NCBI RefSeq assembly: GCF_963678635.1
Contig: NC_087068.1
Location: 4,425,079-4,489,078, forward strand
Reading direction: 5' to 3'
Length of the DNA stretch: 64,000 bases
From: Symsagittifera roscoffensis
Lineage: Eukaryota; Xenacoelomorpha; Acoela; Convolutidae
The position numbers were made by a program, and so were the translations under genes. Shown one piece after another: positions 24,001 through 39,000 of this stretch. Numbering within the stretch: position 1 is the first letter of the stretch; every line of letters begins with the position of its first letter. Below the pieces are notes generated by a model. That model made no database searches, was not told where the DNA came from, and saw only the letters and a program-made list of their open reading frames with translations.

Positions 24001-27000
24001 AGTTCCAAGAATCGACGATATCCCAGGTATACAACAAACCAATTTTGCATAGAAAGAACTTGATTGACTAGAACAGCTAACTGCAAATCGTTTTGTTTTA
24101 TAGGAGGTGTATTGTACGGTCACTGTGACGAAGAAGGAAACCCTTGTATCCCAGATGGTGATACTTATAAAGAGTCGGCTTATAAAGGTTTATATCTGTC
24201 TGTTTGGACAATTTTATTTTCTACATGCATTGTTAAAGACGTATTTAACCACATCACCATTTCACAATCACATTATAGCAATCAGCTAACCAGACTGTCC
24301 CAAGATCAGCAACCTATGCAATCTTTGACAAATCTAGAAGGTTTTTTGAAAAATCTTCAATAAAAAATCTTTGAAAACTTGGTAAGATTGTGTCAGGCAT
24401 CTTGAAAATTGGCAATGATTTTTAAGAAAACTCCCAGAATCAGGAAGACAAAAAAAAGATAGCAAAGAATATTGAAAATTTTACAGATTTTTTTGAAATC
24501 CGGGGTTGCAAGTGCTGTAAAAACAAGTTCTCAAAGATGTAAAAATTATTGAATCGATAATTATGAGCTATAAAATGAAGCCTTGCGACCATGGGCTAGC
24601 ATAATCATCAGTACAAAGCTCAATTTTTGACTCGAAGTTCTTTTGAATAATTTGCCGGCAATTTTTGGCTTCAAAACATGTTGGCAAATCAGTTGAATAT
24701 ATGGACATGATCAGCAAAAATGAAGCATCAGTATAAATTTCAATTTTTTGCTCAAAAAATTTTAAAACTTATTGACGTTTTTCAGTTCCGTTTAGTCTGA
24801 TTAAAGACAATGATCAATGATTTCACGGTTTCTCAGCTAAATTTTGTTTGTTCTAACCGCTTCCTTTTCTAATTGTCCACTAATTCAAACTTATCTTAAT
24901 CGATTTATTGCATTGTGGTCTGGTAAAAGGTTGGTCTGGTAAAAGATCGGTCTGGTAAAAAGTCGGTCTAGTAAAGTGTCAGTCTAGTAAAAAAGCCCTA
25001 GCCCCGCAGTAGATGAGGAGCGAGAAAACTATCTGCTGCAATGGAAAACTATGCAGAAGATAAAGAGCAATAAAACTTTTTAAAAAATCTCGTTTTTTTT
25101 CTTCGGAATAGTTAATGGTATCTGAAATAAAAATATTACAAATACTAAAATTGGTAAGAGGAGGTGTTTTTTTTGTTATTTGAGGAAAAATGGGGAAGTT
25201 TGGGTCTTCCTCTGATGGGGCTCGAATATTGTAAAACAAAATAGAACAATTTTTCGTTAGATTTTTTAAGGAATTAACTGCAATTGTATAATGTGTTAGT
25301 TTGTGATAAAAAATTTCTTTTGTTTTAATTGTGTATTGAATGTAAAAAGAAAGGAACTGTATTGCATTTTGACGCCAGGATGTTGTGTTATAACGGATTA
25401 ACATGTTGATTTTTTGACAATTGTAATTGGTTTTAATTCCCAAATTTAGAGGTTAAAAGGTTTTGTAATCGATTATAATCTTGATATTTTCGGAGAAATT
25501 ATAATCTCATATAATCGATTATAAATGAATTGTTTAACTTATAGTCAATACAAAATTTATTTTGATCAATTATAATCGATAATAATTTACAGCAACCTCT
25601 TATTTTGTCAAAATGTTTTCACACAAAAAGTTTTTTTTAATAATATCACACGAGTTATTTTTTTGTCAATAACAAAGTCTCTTAAATTGAGATGTCTTGT
25701 CACACTTTGGCTATACACAGTCTTAAAACAAAATAAAAGGATCATAGAGATCCCTCATATTATTTGAAAAAGTGCCCACTGTTGGTAAAAATAAATCTAC
25801 CAAATAAAGTATGAAACTTAACAATGTGCTGATGTTACAATATTAACTATTGTTGTTTCTGCGATTCGCAGAAGTCTATGAAAGGCTATCAAGCCTGTCT
25901 AAGCATTGTCTGTTTTTCTTTTCCCCCCAATCCTGACAGAGTTTTTTGTGGTTAGATAAGCATCATGAAACAAATCGATAAGAAAAGAAAAATGAAAACG
26001 TTTAATATTTGAATTGATTAAAAAAGTGCAACAATAACTTTCCTATTTTTCGCATAGACCAACTTCTACGAAAAACATGAATTATATGCAAATCAGACGC
26101 AAGGATGAATACAACATGGGCAAACAAAAGTGATCATAGTCGGTTATATTGATAGAAATGGATTTTTTGTGCGAACAATTCGATTTAGAATTTGTATAAA
26201 AATTATCGATTATCATCGATTATAATTTTTTCAAAAAAATAGATGGATTAAAAATTGTTCATAGTCGATGAAAATCTAATGTAAGTGATTATAATTTGAT
26301 TTCAAAAAGGAAAAGTTATTATTGACTATAAATTAATTAAAACCATTTTTGTTTCAATGAAATTAGACTGCCCGGGTTGACGTCTAAACAAAAAAATGGT
26401 TGTCAAACGATTTTGTAGATGAGGTCTATGAAAAAATTGTTCTTTATAAAAATTCCATACAAAAAATAAAAATATCCGAAAGACTTTTGGTACATATTTT
26501 TTGTCTATCTGGCGCCTTAGAAACTTTCTGGTCATAAAAAAAACCATTTTTTTTGGCTGAAAATAAGCTTGTCAGATGTGAGAAGCATTTTTTTATTGGA
26601 AAAGTAAGTTTTCAGAAAGGATTCAAAGCGCTTTCGAAGCGGTGAACTTGAATGATTTATTTTAATATTTATTTTGATATATTGAGATTGTTTTGACTGT
26701 CCAAATTCTGATTTTTTATCGAAAAACGCTTATCATACAATTTTCATTTATGTGAATTTTATGATACGCAATTTTCCGCAGAAAAAAAAACAAATTTGAT
26801 CATTTTGATTCTTTTTTTTGGTACCAAATTTTCTTCTGTGCTCAGATATCGATTTTAAGGGAAAAAAATTGCATGCAAAATTTGATTTTTTGTGTCCATA
26901 AGGTAGTCCAGGTTGAGTTTTTGCCCCAAAAAATCCAAAAATCACAGGCGGGTGTTTTTTAATAAATCAATTATCTTTTATAGTTTTCATATGGTAAAAA

Positions 27001-30000
27001 ACATACTCCTGTATAAAAAACAAGCCTTTTTTCTGAAACCATAATTTTCAACGCAAATGTTTTCTAGCCACACACAAAAAGGTACGTTTCTGGTATATAA
27101 TTCTGTGCAAAAAGGTTAGCATTAACTTACATGGCTAGTGTCACCAGATTCAGTTTATCTGCGTGATAACTTCCAGCTACCCTCTGGTTTTCTTATGGCA
27201 GAAAATTTCAAGTTTATGTGTTTCGAATGAAGCTCAAAAAATCAAAACATTTTTTTGTGAATTTTTTACGGAAAAAATGTCCTACAATTTCAATGCTTGA
27301 AAAAAAAATTATCACACATTTTCATAGAATATTTGATAACAAGTAGGGCAATGAGTTTTTAGTTCAATTCTAGAATGTGGCAATTTCTTACTTTTAAATT
27401 TCCAAGATTGAAAGAATTTTCATACAATTGGTTTTGGTCTATGAAGTTGTATGAAATAGTATGATAAGCACTTTTTTAATCTATGAAAATTGCATGAAAA
27501 GCATTTTTTACCAACCCCGGGTGGTACTAAAATCATTATATAATCGATTATTACTCTTGAAACTGAGTGCGGCAACATACGTAATATGCGCCAATTGCGC
27601 AGTTTCTAAAACAGCATGACTGCTTACGTGTAAAAGTACACTTGAATGAAATTGTATTTCCAGATATTACCGAAAAACTTCTATCAGGCATTACTCGATC
27701 CAATTATCAGCTTCTGGTAGACGTCCAGAGAAGTCAAGCGTTTCTGGTACTAATAGTTACAAAGTCAGACAAGGCATTTGACTTTTCACACTTTATCGAA
27801 CTTCACAGACTACTCGGGCAAGTGACACCGTTCAACATGATTACTCCAGTAATTTTATTGGCAATGGGAGTGAATCAAGAAAATATTCAAACCCTGCCTT
27901 GTGAAGAAATCGTCAACCTTCAAATAGTATCTGAGAAGGATGGTATATCTCGTTTGGTACCAAAGCCACACCAGAAATCATATGGCGATGAAGGATTCAA
28001 GTATCTTGTCGCCTTGCTTGTTTTCTTGGCACCAAGATTCAACAGTTTAACTTTGTGCACGAAAGAGCTTAAGCCTCCTAATCCAGCAGATTGCGACAGA
28101 TCATTCAAGTTAAATGTAAGATCAGCTGTTCGCAGTGTACAAATTTTACGTATAGTCAAAGTATATGTATTTGATGTGATGTGTAAGTTTCTTCTTTTCA
28201 GGACATTGAACAAGTTTCCCATCTCATGGACTATTATTTTGAAAATCTGAACGGACCGGTTCAGTCAGTTCCAAGAATCGACGATATCCCAGGTATACAA
28301 CAAACCAATTTTGCATAGAAAGAACTTGATTGACTAGAACAGCTAACTGCAAATCGTTTTGTTTTATAGGAGGTGTATTGTACGGTCACTGTGACGAAGA
28401 AGGAAACCCTTGTATCCCAGATGGTGATACTTATAAAGAGTCGGCTTATAAAGGTTTATATCTGTCTGTTTGGACAATTTTATTTTCTACATGCATTGTT
28501 AAAGACGTATTTAACCACATCACCATTTCACAATCACATTATAGCAATCAGCTAACCAGACTGTCCCAAGATCAGCAACCTATGCAATCTTTGACAAATC
28601 TAGAAGGTTTTTTGAAAAATCTTCAATAAAAAATCTTTGAAAACTTGGTAAGATTGTGTCAGGCATCTTGAAAATTGGCAATGATTTTTAAGAAAACTCC
28701 CAGAATCAGGAAGACAAAAAAAAGATAGCAAAGAATATTGAAAATTTTACAGATTTTTTTGAAATCCGGGGTTGCAAGTGCTGTAAAAACAAGTTCTCAA
28801 AGATGTAAAAAATATTGAATCGATAATTATGAGCTATAAAATGAAGCCTTGCGACCATGGGCTAGCATAATCATCAGTACAAAGCTCAATTTTTGACTCG
28901 AAGTTCTTTTGAATAATTTGCCGGCAATTTTTGGCTTCAAAACATGTTGGCAAATCAGTTGAATATATGGACATGATCAGCAAAAATGAAGCATCAGTAT
29001 AAATTTCAATTTTTTGCTCAAAAAATTTTAAAACTTATTGACGTTTTTCAGTTCCGAAGCAAATTAAGGCAATAAATTGAAACAAGAGCAAATTGAATCT
29101 ACTGACATATGCATCAAAGTGAAGCATTGCGACGATCGATTAATAAAAAAAAATCATCACTAAGATATTTAGTTTTCGCTAAAAACACAACCACCAGTAT
29201 TAAACACAGAGGAGAAGCAGAGCTTCGGCCTACTCGCGATACAACTTTAAAATAGCAGAGCGCACAAGCAGAGCTGAAAGGAGAGGCGCTAGGTCCAAAA
29301 AATAAGGAAAAAAAAACACTTCAGAAAATCAAAAATTTTGTCTGGAATCTGTTCTATTTGCAAAAAACACGTCCAGAAACACGGCAATTAATGAAAACTC
29401 TAAAATAATTAACAAGCGGCAACTGAGCCGACGAAACTTGAAAACTTTTCAGTAAAATTGAAAATATATCTGTCGTCATGAAAAACTTTTAACTATAACC
29501 TAAATTTTTTTAGCACTTTGAGCAATCCGCGGTAAAGCTTAAAACTCATGCTTGCTTTAAAATCCCTAAATAGGTCGGTAAGCCGATAAAAACACTCCCG
29601 AAATCCTAGAAGCCGAATAAATTTTCAAGCAAAAAAAGTCTCGTACCCGATTGCAATACCCTTGCGTATCGCCAGGGTTGTAACGAACAGACCAGCTTTC
29701 CATGAACCAAGAAGATTCGCCTAGAACTATCGATAGATCGACTAAAATATTAGAAGGAAAACTGTCAAAATTTCTTTTTAAAACTATCTCTTTCAAAACT
29801 ATTTTTTAATACAATTTTTTTCAATATTTCAGCACTTTGAAAAACAAATTCAAAGAAACTTAGCCTTTTCACTGGTGTAAACAGTGGTAAAATATTTTCA
29901 CAAAAAATTTTTTTCTTCCGCATATTTCAAAGATGAAATTTTAATATGAAACTAATAACTGGTTGGAAACTCTAAGTCAAGCAATTCGGCAACCAAAAAG

Positions 30001-33000
30001 AAAAGCCGAAATATATCAGGCTGGATAAAGCTGTAACCAAAACAAAGGTCGAAACTATTCAGGCCAAATAAAATTGTAAACGTAAAACAAAAAACAAAGG
30101 AAATTCAAGGAAAATAGAAAACGTCAGGGCTAGTTTTTTTTACTAATTACCGAGTAATCATCAAAAGCCAATCTCTTAACTTATTGTATGTGTTTTGCTG
30201 CAAACTGTTATCTCTGTTCAGAAGGAGAATTGATTAAATTCACAGGCAAAGTCTGGAAAAAATCAATGCTTGTTATATGGGAAAAAAACTTTCTTCATAA
30301 ATTTGCGTACGCTGCTTTTTTAAAGATTGCGAAAAGCTGTAGTTTTTCTTTCTCGAGATTGCCCCCGATTGTTTCTATTGTAATTTAGAATGCGAAACAT
30401 TCGAGCACCTAATTTTTAGTTGTCCCTCGCTAGAACCTTCAAAAAATGTTACAGATTACGCGTGGCGTTCTTGTATCAACGAAAATTGCAAGGCTGAAGT
30501 ATGTTATTGCTAGTTTTTTAAGTGTTTTTTAGTGCTAAAGTGTTTTTTAAGTACAAGTCACAAAAAGAACAAAAACAGTGTACCGATCAGGACACCCAGT
30601 ATCTGTTTGAACAAAAAATGTACAGTAACAGTTCAGAAACTATCTAGACGAGCACTTAACCATTTACAAGGTGTTTCTCGTGTCAACAATTAGAATAGGC
30701 TTTAAAAAAGAACAATGTATTGTCGAAAGTACGCATACACGGAAAAGTCCGCTTTGATGTATAGCAATTAGTTTGGGTTCAGATAAAAACTTAGTAAAAC
30801 AGAAGCAGTTGTTGAACTCTCAATCAGGAAAAACTTCTCATGACTTTTGATGCAAATGGCAATAGATGCAACCTCAATTTGTCTAAAATGGTTAACGTCC
30901 TACCTCAACGATTGTCAACAACGAGTTGAAAGAAATATTTTTTCTTCATATTAGAAGAGAACGAAATTCGGCGTCTCATTAAGATCAATTTTACTTTACC
31001 GTTGTTGTTCCGTATATACTTTAATGATTTGTCCGTGACATGTAAAACAGCTGATGTAACCTTATTTGCAAATTACGCCAAAATCACTGCTATGGTCTGC
31101 CAGATTATATACATTAAAATGGAAAAAAAAAACTGATCTTTGTGATCTTGACCATTGGTTGCACGATATTAGCTGACTATATTTACCGATAAGACAAAAC
31201 AATTGAACAAAAAACGCTTCGCAATTTAAAAGTCATTTAATTTCTCAGAGGTGATTATTAAACCTCTTTGTAATTATCTAGGTTTATTTTTTGACTCTAA
31301 ATTATTATTCCGAAGTCATAATAATTCGTTGAAAATGAGATTCGGAAAACAATGCGGGATGAAAACAAGGATAAGACATTATTCGCCACGATATCAATTG
31401 CCTACATACTATAGAAATATTGTGTTTCCAATCGTTCAGTATTAAATTTTCATTCACAAAAGTTGTAGCTACAGTTAACTTGAATGTTTAATTCTAATAA
31501 AAACAAAATTTTTTTTCTTCTTTTTCGAAAGCCTAGCGGTAGTTATCGTGATGTTTTTCTGGATAAAAATTTCTTATAGGCCTTTGAAACTCATGTTTAC
31601 GAACTACTCAAATTCTCGACACAAACTACTCAAAAAGGTTCAGTCATGGAATATATCTCTCAACGTTTTTAAACTATCTGATTTTGTTTGAAAGTAAGAC
31701 AATTCCAAAAGACTGTCGACAACAAAACTACATTCAAAACCCTTGTAAAAAATTCTATCAAAGGAAAACCTGGTGGCGCGACATCACATCGATCAATTTT
31801 TCATACGATATCGCACTACCAAGTTTTCCCAACCTTTTGTCAGCGCAAAAATTTATCCCCGAGGATATTGACATAATTTTGCAAACAGTATTAGAATTCT
31901 TTTTTATCATAACTGTAAGCTGTATTTTTACTGCAAAATGAAGAGTTAACCGATTAAATTTGCAAATTATAGTTAGAAAAAAATGTTGAATCCTGATTGC
32001 ATGCTAACCGTAATTGCATGAATTGTGATTGGGTGCTAGCGGGGGTGTATTATAGGATTGAGGTTTTAACGCCTAAACTTGATATTCCAGAAACTCTCCA
32101 AGTCTCATTTTAAAAATTACAAAAAGTGAACTGCTCAATTTATGTTATAAGTGACAAGAGAAAATATATTTTTTCTTTCTTCCTTCACATAAGCGAAGTA
32201 GCTAATTTTCATTGTTCATTATTTTATTTTTCAATGGAAAATCTTGAGAGAAAACGTGTAAATATTTTTTTTGAACGATTTTTTTAAAAATTTTTGTCAA
32301 ATCTGCTTCCATGATATAGATCAATTTATGGATAAATTTAGCTAAACATTTTAGCTCATGAAAATGATGTTCTGTTTCTTTAACCCTCGCGATAAGAAAG
32401 GTTTTTGCAATCGGGTACTAGACTTCTTTTTCCCGTAATTTTTTTCCTTTTTAATATGTGTAAGTGTTTTGATGGTGAGGGCGACTTAATAAGTTGTTAT
32501 TTGTCTTGATTTTTGTTTTTTTTGTCTGTTTTTTTGTATTTTTTCTTCTCTTTTTCCCGGCGCAATAGGGTTTGGCCTAAATTATAGTGGGCTCGTATTT
32601 TTTCATTTGATGCCCAAATAATTTGTTGTGTGTGTGTGTTTGAGGATGAGGGGATCTAAATTTTATTGAATTTTTTTTTTGACTTGAACTTATTTTAGGC
32701 TTCCTTGCGCTTGATTAGTTTTCTATCGAGGCTCGTTTTACTTTTTATTGTCTTGGCATGTTTTGGCTTCAAATTAGGCCTTATTCGTTTAGATAGGCCT
32801 AGTGTTTAGATCTAGCTCAGCTTCATATCTAAAAAGAAAAAAATTCTGATAATAAGGTTTTCAGAAGTTTGGTTACTTAATTTTACAGAGAACAAAGTCA
32901 TTTTTTTTGTTTCAATGGTCAGTTTTGGTGAGAAAGTTGAAACTTTTGAAACTGAATCGCTATTTTTTGCCAATGTTTTTTATGGATTTTTTTGTTTTGC

Positions 33001-36000
33001 GCTCAATTAGCGCCTACCCACGTATTTTTGGCTTAATAACCGCTCGCTAAACAATAAGCGTTTAATTTATGCCGATATTTCTACAGTTTTAGTAATTGAG
33101 TTGTTTAGTTTATCCCAAAAATTGTTTTCAATTATTTTTCTGTTTTTTTTTAAATTTTATTTCGTTTTCTGTTTGCTGGCCTGCAATGCTACGGTTTCTT
33201 TGTATCGCAAGTGATGCGAAGCTCCGTTTCGCATCCGTGCTACAAATACTTGTAGACATAAATGTATCTGATAATTTTTGATGATTAATTTATACGTGCA
33301 GTTTCTTCACATTCTTTTCGGAACAAATTGACTTTTTTGTATCTGAGGTTCGATGAACGTAGTTCCGACTTTATAATTCATGTTATAAGTGACAAGAGAA
33401 AATATATTTTTTCTTTCTTCCTTCACATAAGCGAAGTAGCTAATTTTCATTGTTCATTATTTTATTTTTCAATGGAAAATCTTGAGAGAAAACGTGTAAA
33501 TATTTTTTTTGAACGATTTTTTTAAAAATTTTTGTCAAATCTGCTTCCATGATATAGATCAATTTATGGATAAATTTAGCTAAACATTTTAGCTCATGAA
33601 AATGATGTTCTGTTTCTTTAACCCTCGCGATAAGAAAGGTTTTTGCAATCGGGTACTAGACTTCTTTTTCCCGTAATTTTTTTCCTTTTTAATATGTGTA
33701 AGTGTTTTGATGGTGAGGGCGACTTAATAAGTTGTTATTTGTCTTGATTTTTGTTTTTTTTTGTCTGTTTTTTTGTATTTTTTCTTCTCTTTTTCCCGGC
33801 GCAATAGGGTTTGGCCTAAATTATAGTGGGCTCGTATTTTTTCATTTGATGCCCAAATAATTTGTTGTGTGTGTGTGTTTGAGGATGAGGGGATCTAAAT
33901 TTTATTGAATTTTTTTTTTGACTTGAACTTATTTTAGGCTTCCTTGCGCTTGATTAGTTTTCTATCGAGGCTCGTTTTACTTTTTATTGTCTTGGCATGT
34001 TTTGGCTTCAAATTAGGCCTTATTCGTTTAGATAGGCCTAGTGTTTAGATCTAGCTCAGCTTCATATCTAAAAAGAAAAAAATTCTGATAATAAGGTTTT
34101 CAGAAGTTTGGTTACTTAATTTTGCAGAGAACAAAGTCATTTTTTTTGTTTCAATGGTCAGTTTTGGTGAGAAAGTTGAAACTTTTGAAACTCAATCGCT
34201 ATTTTTTGCCAATGTTTTTTATGGATTTTTTTGTTTTGCGCTCAATTAGCGCCTACCCACGTATTTTTGGCCTAATAACCGCTCGCTAAACAATAAGCGT
34301 TTAATTTATGCCGATATTTCTACAGTTTTAGTAATTGAGTTGTTTAGTTTATCCCAAAAATTGTTTTCAATTATTTTTCTGTTTTTTTTTTAAATTTTAT
34401 TTCGTTTTCTGTTTGCTGGCCTGCAATGCTACGGTTTCTTTGTATCGCAAGTGATGCGAAGCTCCGTTTCGCATCCGTGCTACAAATACTTGTAGACATA
34501 AATGTATCTGATAATTTTTGATGATTAATTTATACGTGCAGTTTCTTCACATTCTTTTCGGAACAAATTGACTTTTTTGTATCTGAGGTTCGATGAACGT
34601 AGTTCCGACTCTTATTCAGGTCGTGATGATTTTTTTCTGGATATGCATGCTCAAGTTTGCTTTTTTGCAGTTTTTTTTTTTTTTTCAATTTCAGTGATTA
34701 ATTTTATTGCGTTGATTGAAACTAGTTTACTTTTCCGACGGTTGACAATGAGGATGAATTTTCTTTCGGGTGTGTTAAAAGTACTTTCTTTTTTTTTATC
34801 CACGCAAAATCAGGTACCACGAACAATCATCGGAATGGTTTGAGTTTTTTATCTTCTCAAAGCTCTTTCAGTCGTTTTTTGAACGCCATTAGAAAATAAT
34901 CATCTTTTGTCCAAGTGTTGAGGAAGACTGGTTTGAACCTTATGAGATATAGTTCAATGTCGATCGAGTAACGCGATCGAGTAACGCTCGTTAGAAAGAT
35001 AATTACTTTGGTACATGATCGCGCTGAGTCTTTGGTACAAGTATAATTGTTGAATACCACAAATTGTTGAATCGAAAAAGCAAGTATAAAAGAGGGTCCT
35101 GGTTTTTTTATAGAAAAGTTCAAATTATAAGTAAACGAATGCGCTGTTTCTTTAGACAGCCCTTTTTGTGGTGGCTGATTTATATAAATTCCAATGACCA
35201 GTAGGGGGAAATTGCGAGGACGTTAATTTCCCGATCTCGAGGTTACAGTTTAGAGTTCGATACATTAAAAGTTTTATTAATTCGTACTTTTTATTGTACT
35301 TTTTTATTGTGATCTTGAATTTGTGATCTTGAATTGATGTTGTGCTTTTTTATTGCTACCCATGAAAATTACCTATTGAAACAGTTTTCTCAAAATTAAT
35401 TTTCAAAAAAGCGTTAACCTTTTTTTCTAGAAATTCAAAGAGCTGTAAAATTGTAAAACTCGAATCTTGACAGTTTTCAAAAATTAAGTCAATAGTTTTT
35501 TGTTTACTTGTGTTTAAAGACTCCAACTGTCTATTGGCTATATTTAATTTACCGCCGTCTCTCTAATAAAAAAATTCAAAAAACTAAAAAAGAAGAAAAA
35601 AGAACAATTTTTAGAAAAAAATTAGGTCAATTTTCGAAGAAAGCTATTGTCCGATATTTCCTGTTTTACCTGAATATCAAATATCCATAAGCATTAGACT
35701 TTGTTGTAATTCTTTTCATCACACCAAGCACACTTTCGGGCTGTGTTTTTCGGGCTGTGTTTTATATAAAGGCCCTTCTATGAAGAAACTTCATCCAAGT
35801 TACTTTAGGTGCATAAGGTGGAGATTCATTTGGATATCTGTTTTAAAGTTTTCAGGAATATTGAAAAAATAATCGAATCTATTTGCAACATCTTTTTCAG
35901 TTTGAAGATTATTGACTTTTTGACATGACTCAAGAATGGACACATTCGAACGCATTGAACATTTGCCAGTTAGCTTATTAAATGAATTATATATTTGTCT

Positions 36001-39000
36001 TGAGTCATCAAAAAAATTCTTAAACCTAATTCCAATAAAATTTTCGTTTATTCTTTTAAATTGCTTGCTCAATCTTTTTCAAATTAGTAAAATTGTACAA
36101 TAATGTACTATTTCCTTGTTTTTTCCAGTTTCTGTGTGCCTTCTTCCACTTTTCATCTGATGAGACTTTTAACGCACCGTTGAACCAAGGTGGTTGATTG
36201 AGGCATATCAGTTCATCACTTTCAAAGATAGAAAACTGTCAAAGGCTTGCTCAGGCGGAGCTCCATTTCTACTCGCTTCGAATGATTGTTTCAAGTCTTT
36301 GAGAAAATTACTTCTCCTTGATTCGTATTTTAGAAATATAATAACTCTAAAATTATATATAGAATCTGAAAGCATTTGTTTTATGGGCCATTTGATAAGG
36401 ATCGTAAAGTTCTCACCAATGTTTTTGTATTGCATGAATTTTGTTCTAGCTTCAGAAAAATCTCATACATGAAGTGATGGATACAGGAAGATGAGTTTAT
36501 GATACGCGAGTTGTTTCTGTTAGAAATGAAGCTATTTAGGTAGTTAGTAGAAAACTGATTCTACAGTACCGTATTGATATTAAAATGTCCACATATGAGA
36601 TCCACTTTCGATGTTGAACTAATGAATTCAGAAAAACTTTTACGCTAATTAAAGAACTGCAATTTTTTTCTTCTTGTTGGGTTATAAGTAAACGCTAATT
36701 TTCAAGTCAAAACAGTTTTTATCGACCTTAGCAAAGATCAGATATACAAATGGAGTTTTCAAAGGCCTGAGCACCTTCACGTTTTCCTTAATTTGAATTA
36801 TGGCCCCTTCTCCCCTTACAATAGTGCGGTGTTTCACAAAATACTGTCCATTAATAAGAAAATCTTTAAAGATATCATTATCAATAATTTTCACTTGAGC
36901 AAATTTTATCTGCCGTGACGTAAGACTTACAAACTCTCGAAAGGTGGTTTTAGTGAGAATGTGTTCAAAGGCAGAACTGAAAAATAGTTTTTAGCATCGG
37001 ATAAATTGGATGATCCAGAACTATGGCTAGATACCAGTCGACTGTTCAACACGATAGGCACCTACTGAAACATTGTGTTTGGTGTTTTTCAACGTTGTAA
37101 TCATTAGCTGGTGTAATTGGTTTCAGTGCTCTTATGATAAAAGAAGCAATGGCGTTTACAATTTCATCTGCAATAGATTAAGTTTCATCATTTTCCTCAA
37201 GATTATAAAATTTATTTTTCGCTTTTTTTTTACTGCTCGTCGCATAAAAATCTTTGCTTCTATTTTATAATTGGAATTTGAAAATCTTGACGTTTTCATA
37301 ACACCATCGCTTCACTTCAATTAAGCTGCGGATTTTTAGGGTTATTGGCATACACATTTTGTTTTTGAGTATAATATAGGATACAGTTGGCTATCGCTTC
37401 TGATCTAATTGTTCTGTCGCAAGGGAAAAAGCACTCTTCAAAATATACTGATTGTCTTTTATTGTTCTGGAGTTTTTTCAGCCATGATCTGTGCCTCCAC
37501 CTGCGTCGCCATCCGCATGGATTAGGATTTTCACAAACACAGGTGGTTTCTTTCTAGGTTTCCAAGGATGACAGGTGGCAATATTATGTTTGGAAATGTT
37601 AATCGACATAATTTTAATCATCATTTGAAGAATTTTGACCTTTGTGTCTGCTGCGATATTAATGTTAGAGAAAATTAGGCATAAATTACGAGAGCACTTC
37701 TCAAGATCTAAATCTCTTTCGGTTGATAATTTTTTCGGATACAACAGTATAATTTTTCTTCTGTTTCTATTATCAAATTCCGGTTGACCCACCTTCAAAT
37801 TTTGATCTCTTTGCTTTTGCTTGACTTTTATACTGACTAACTATGTAGTTATTTAAGAGCAATTTTGGATCTCCCGGTAGTCTTTGTAATTTCCCCAAAA
37901 GTTCAATTATTAGGCTTTGTGTAAATAGTGGTAAACTATTATGGCATAAAGTTAATTTCTTCCGCATATTTAAAAGATAATAGTTTAAAGATGAAAGTAA
38001 TAACTGTTTGAAAATTCTAAGTCACCTCCTCAGAGCAACTGGATATTTTGATAATACTAATAACAACAGACGCCATGGGCAGCCAAGCAGAGACAACAAA
38101 AAAAACAACCAGTAAAAATATTGAAAGAACTAGGTGAACCAAAGTTTTATTATCTCTCGATAAAACACAACTTGTTGTCCAAAAAGTAGATCGCGGCCGC
38201 TAAAGCAGAAACGATTTCTAGAACGGGGTTTTGCAATTTCATACTGTCTCCTTTTCGAGAAAATTCAAAAAAGTTTCAATGAAAGTCAAACTTGTATAAC
38301 ATTTGTCTAAAAGAAATTGGTAGTGGCAGTTTTTGCACGTTGGCTTTCAACAACCTGTTATTTTAATTAAACCTATGATATCAAAATTGGCAGTATAGTT
38401 ATCGAGAAGAGTCCAAACAAAAGGATCAAAAAAATTGTTTTCTACGAGAATCATAATTTTCTCGTGAAACAGTTTGGGCTTAGCCGCTGACATCGAGGAG
38501 ATTCATGCAACTTGTGACTTCGATTATGCCCAAACTCTCGATTAAATCCAGATATCGATTAAACCAAGATATGGTAGAATAGTTTTCAAGAAAAGTCAAA
38601 AAGAACAAAAAACGGTCAACAAATGACTATTTTGTTCTATTCATGAACAGCAAAATCTCAAATTTGATAGGATAGTTTTTGGTTGTAGACAAGGAGAACG
38701 AAAAAGGGTCTGGAAGAGCATGCAAGTTATTTGAAGTTATTTATTGAGAAGTCTAGGTGTGATTTACTGAGTGTTTATAGCTTCGATATTATGATCTTTT
38801 TCTGAAATTGAAATTATTCTTTTAAAACTACTAGAGCTGTTCTCAGAAAACAACGAAAACATGCAAAATGAACAATTTTGGGAAACGAAGCCCGCTAATT
38901 GACTTAGTGGTATGAGTTGGAGCAAATTGTTCGAATTCTTGACAAAATTGTTTAAAAGGACGAAAAAATTTGTTTAAATGAAAAATTCAATTTTCAAACT

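Larger units (their letters stand above)
20524..24787 (+). repeat. 4.26-kb direct tandem duplication, copy 1 (exons 3-5)
   Basis: This block and 24788-29056 are almost identical, with a period of 4264 bp rising to 4266 after two 1-bp insertions. The repeat joins at CCG: the sequence before the first copy ends ACG|CCG, the junction reads GTTCCG|TTTAGTC, and the second copy ends GTTCCG|AAGC. About half a dozen substitutions differ, for example CTATTTG against CTAATTG and GTTATTTTG against GTTATATTG. So it is a recent genuine duplication rather than an exact assembly copy. It holds a nested MITE pair and exons 3-5. Confidence 0.93.
24788..29056 (+). repeat. 4.26-kb direct tandem duplication, copy 2 (exons 3'-5')
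   Basis: Second copy of 20524-24787, including the nested elements (about 25389-27574 and 26371-27521) and exons 3-5. Every exon, splice site and open frame is unchanged, so it is as likely to be used as the first copy. The few base differences lie outside the exons. Confidence 0.93.

Noticed and set aside
24064-24363. Separate small gene MTRTANCKSF...
   Set aside because: Its first part is intron before the TTTTATAG acceptor; only 24104-24187 fits as exon 5 of the larger gene.
32625-32642. TG microsatellite
   Set aside because: Only about seven TG repeats; duplicated with the 1.24-kb block and not notable alone.
34962-34988. Short direct repeat GATCGAGTAACGC
   Set aside because: Two adjacent copies of ~13 bp; common by slippage and not tied to any feature.
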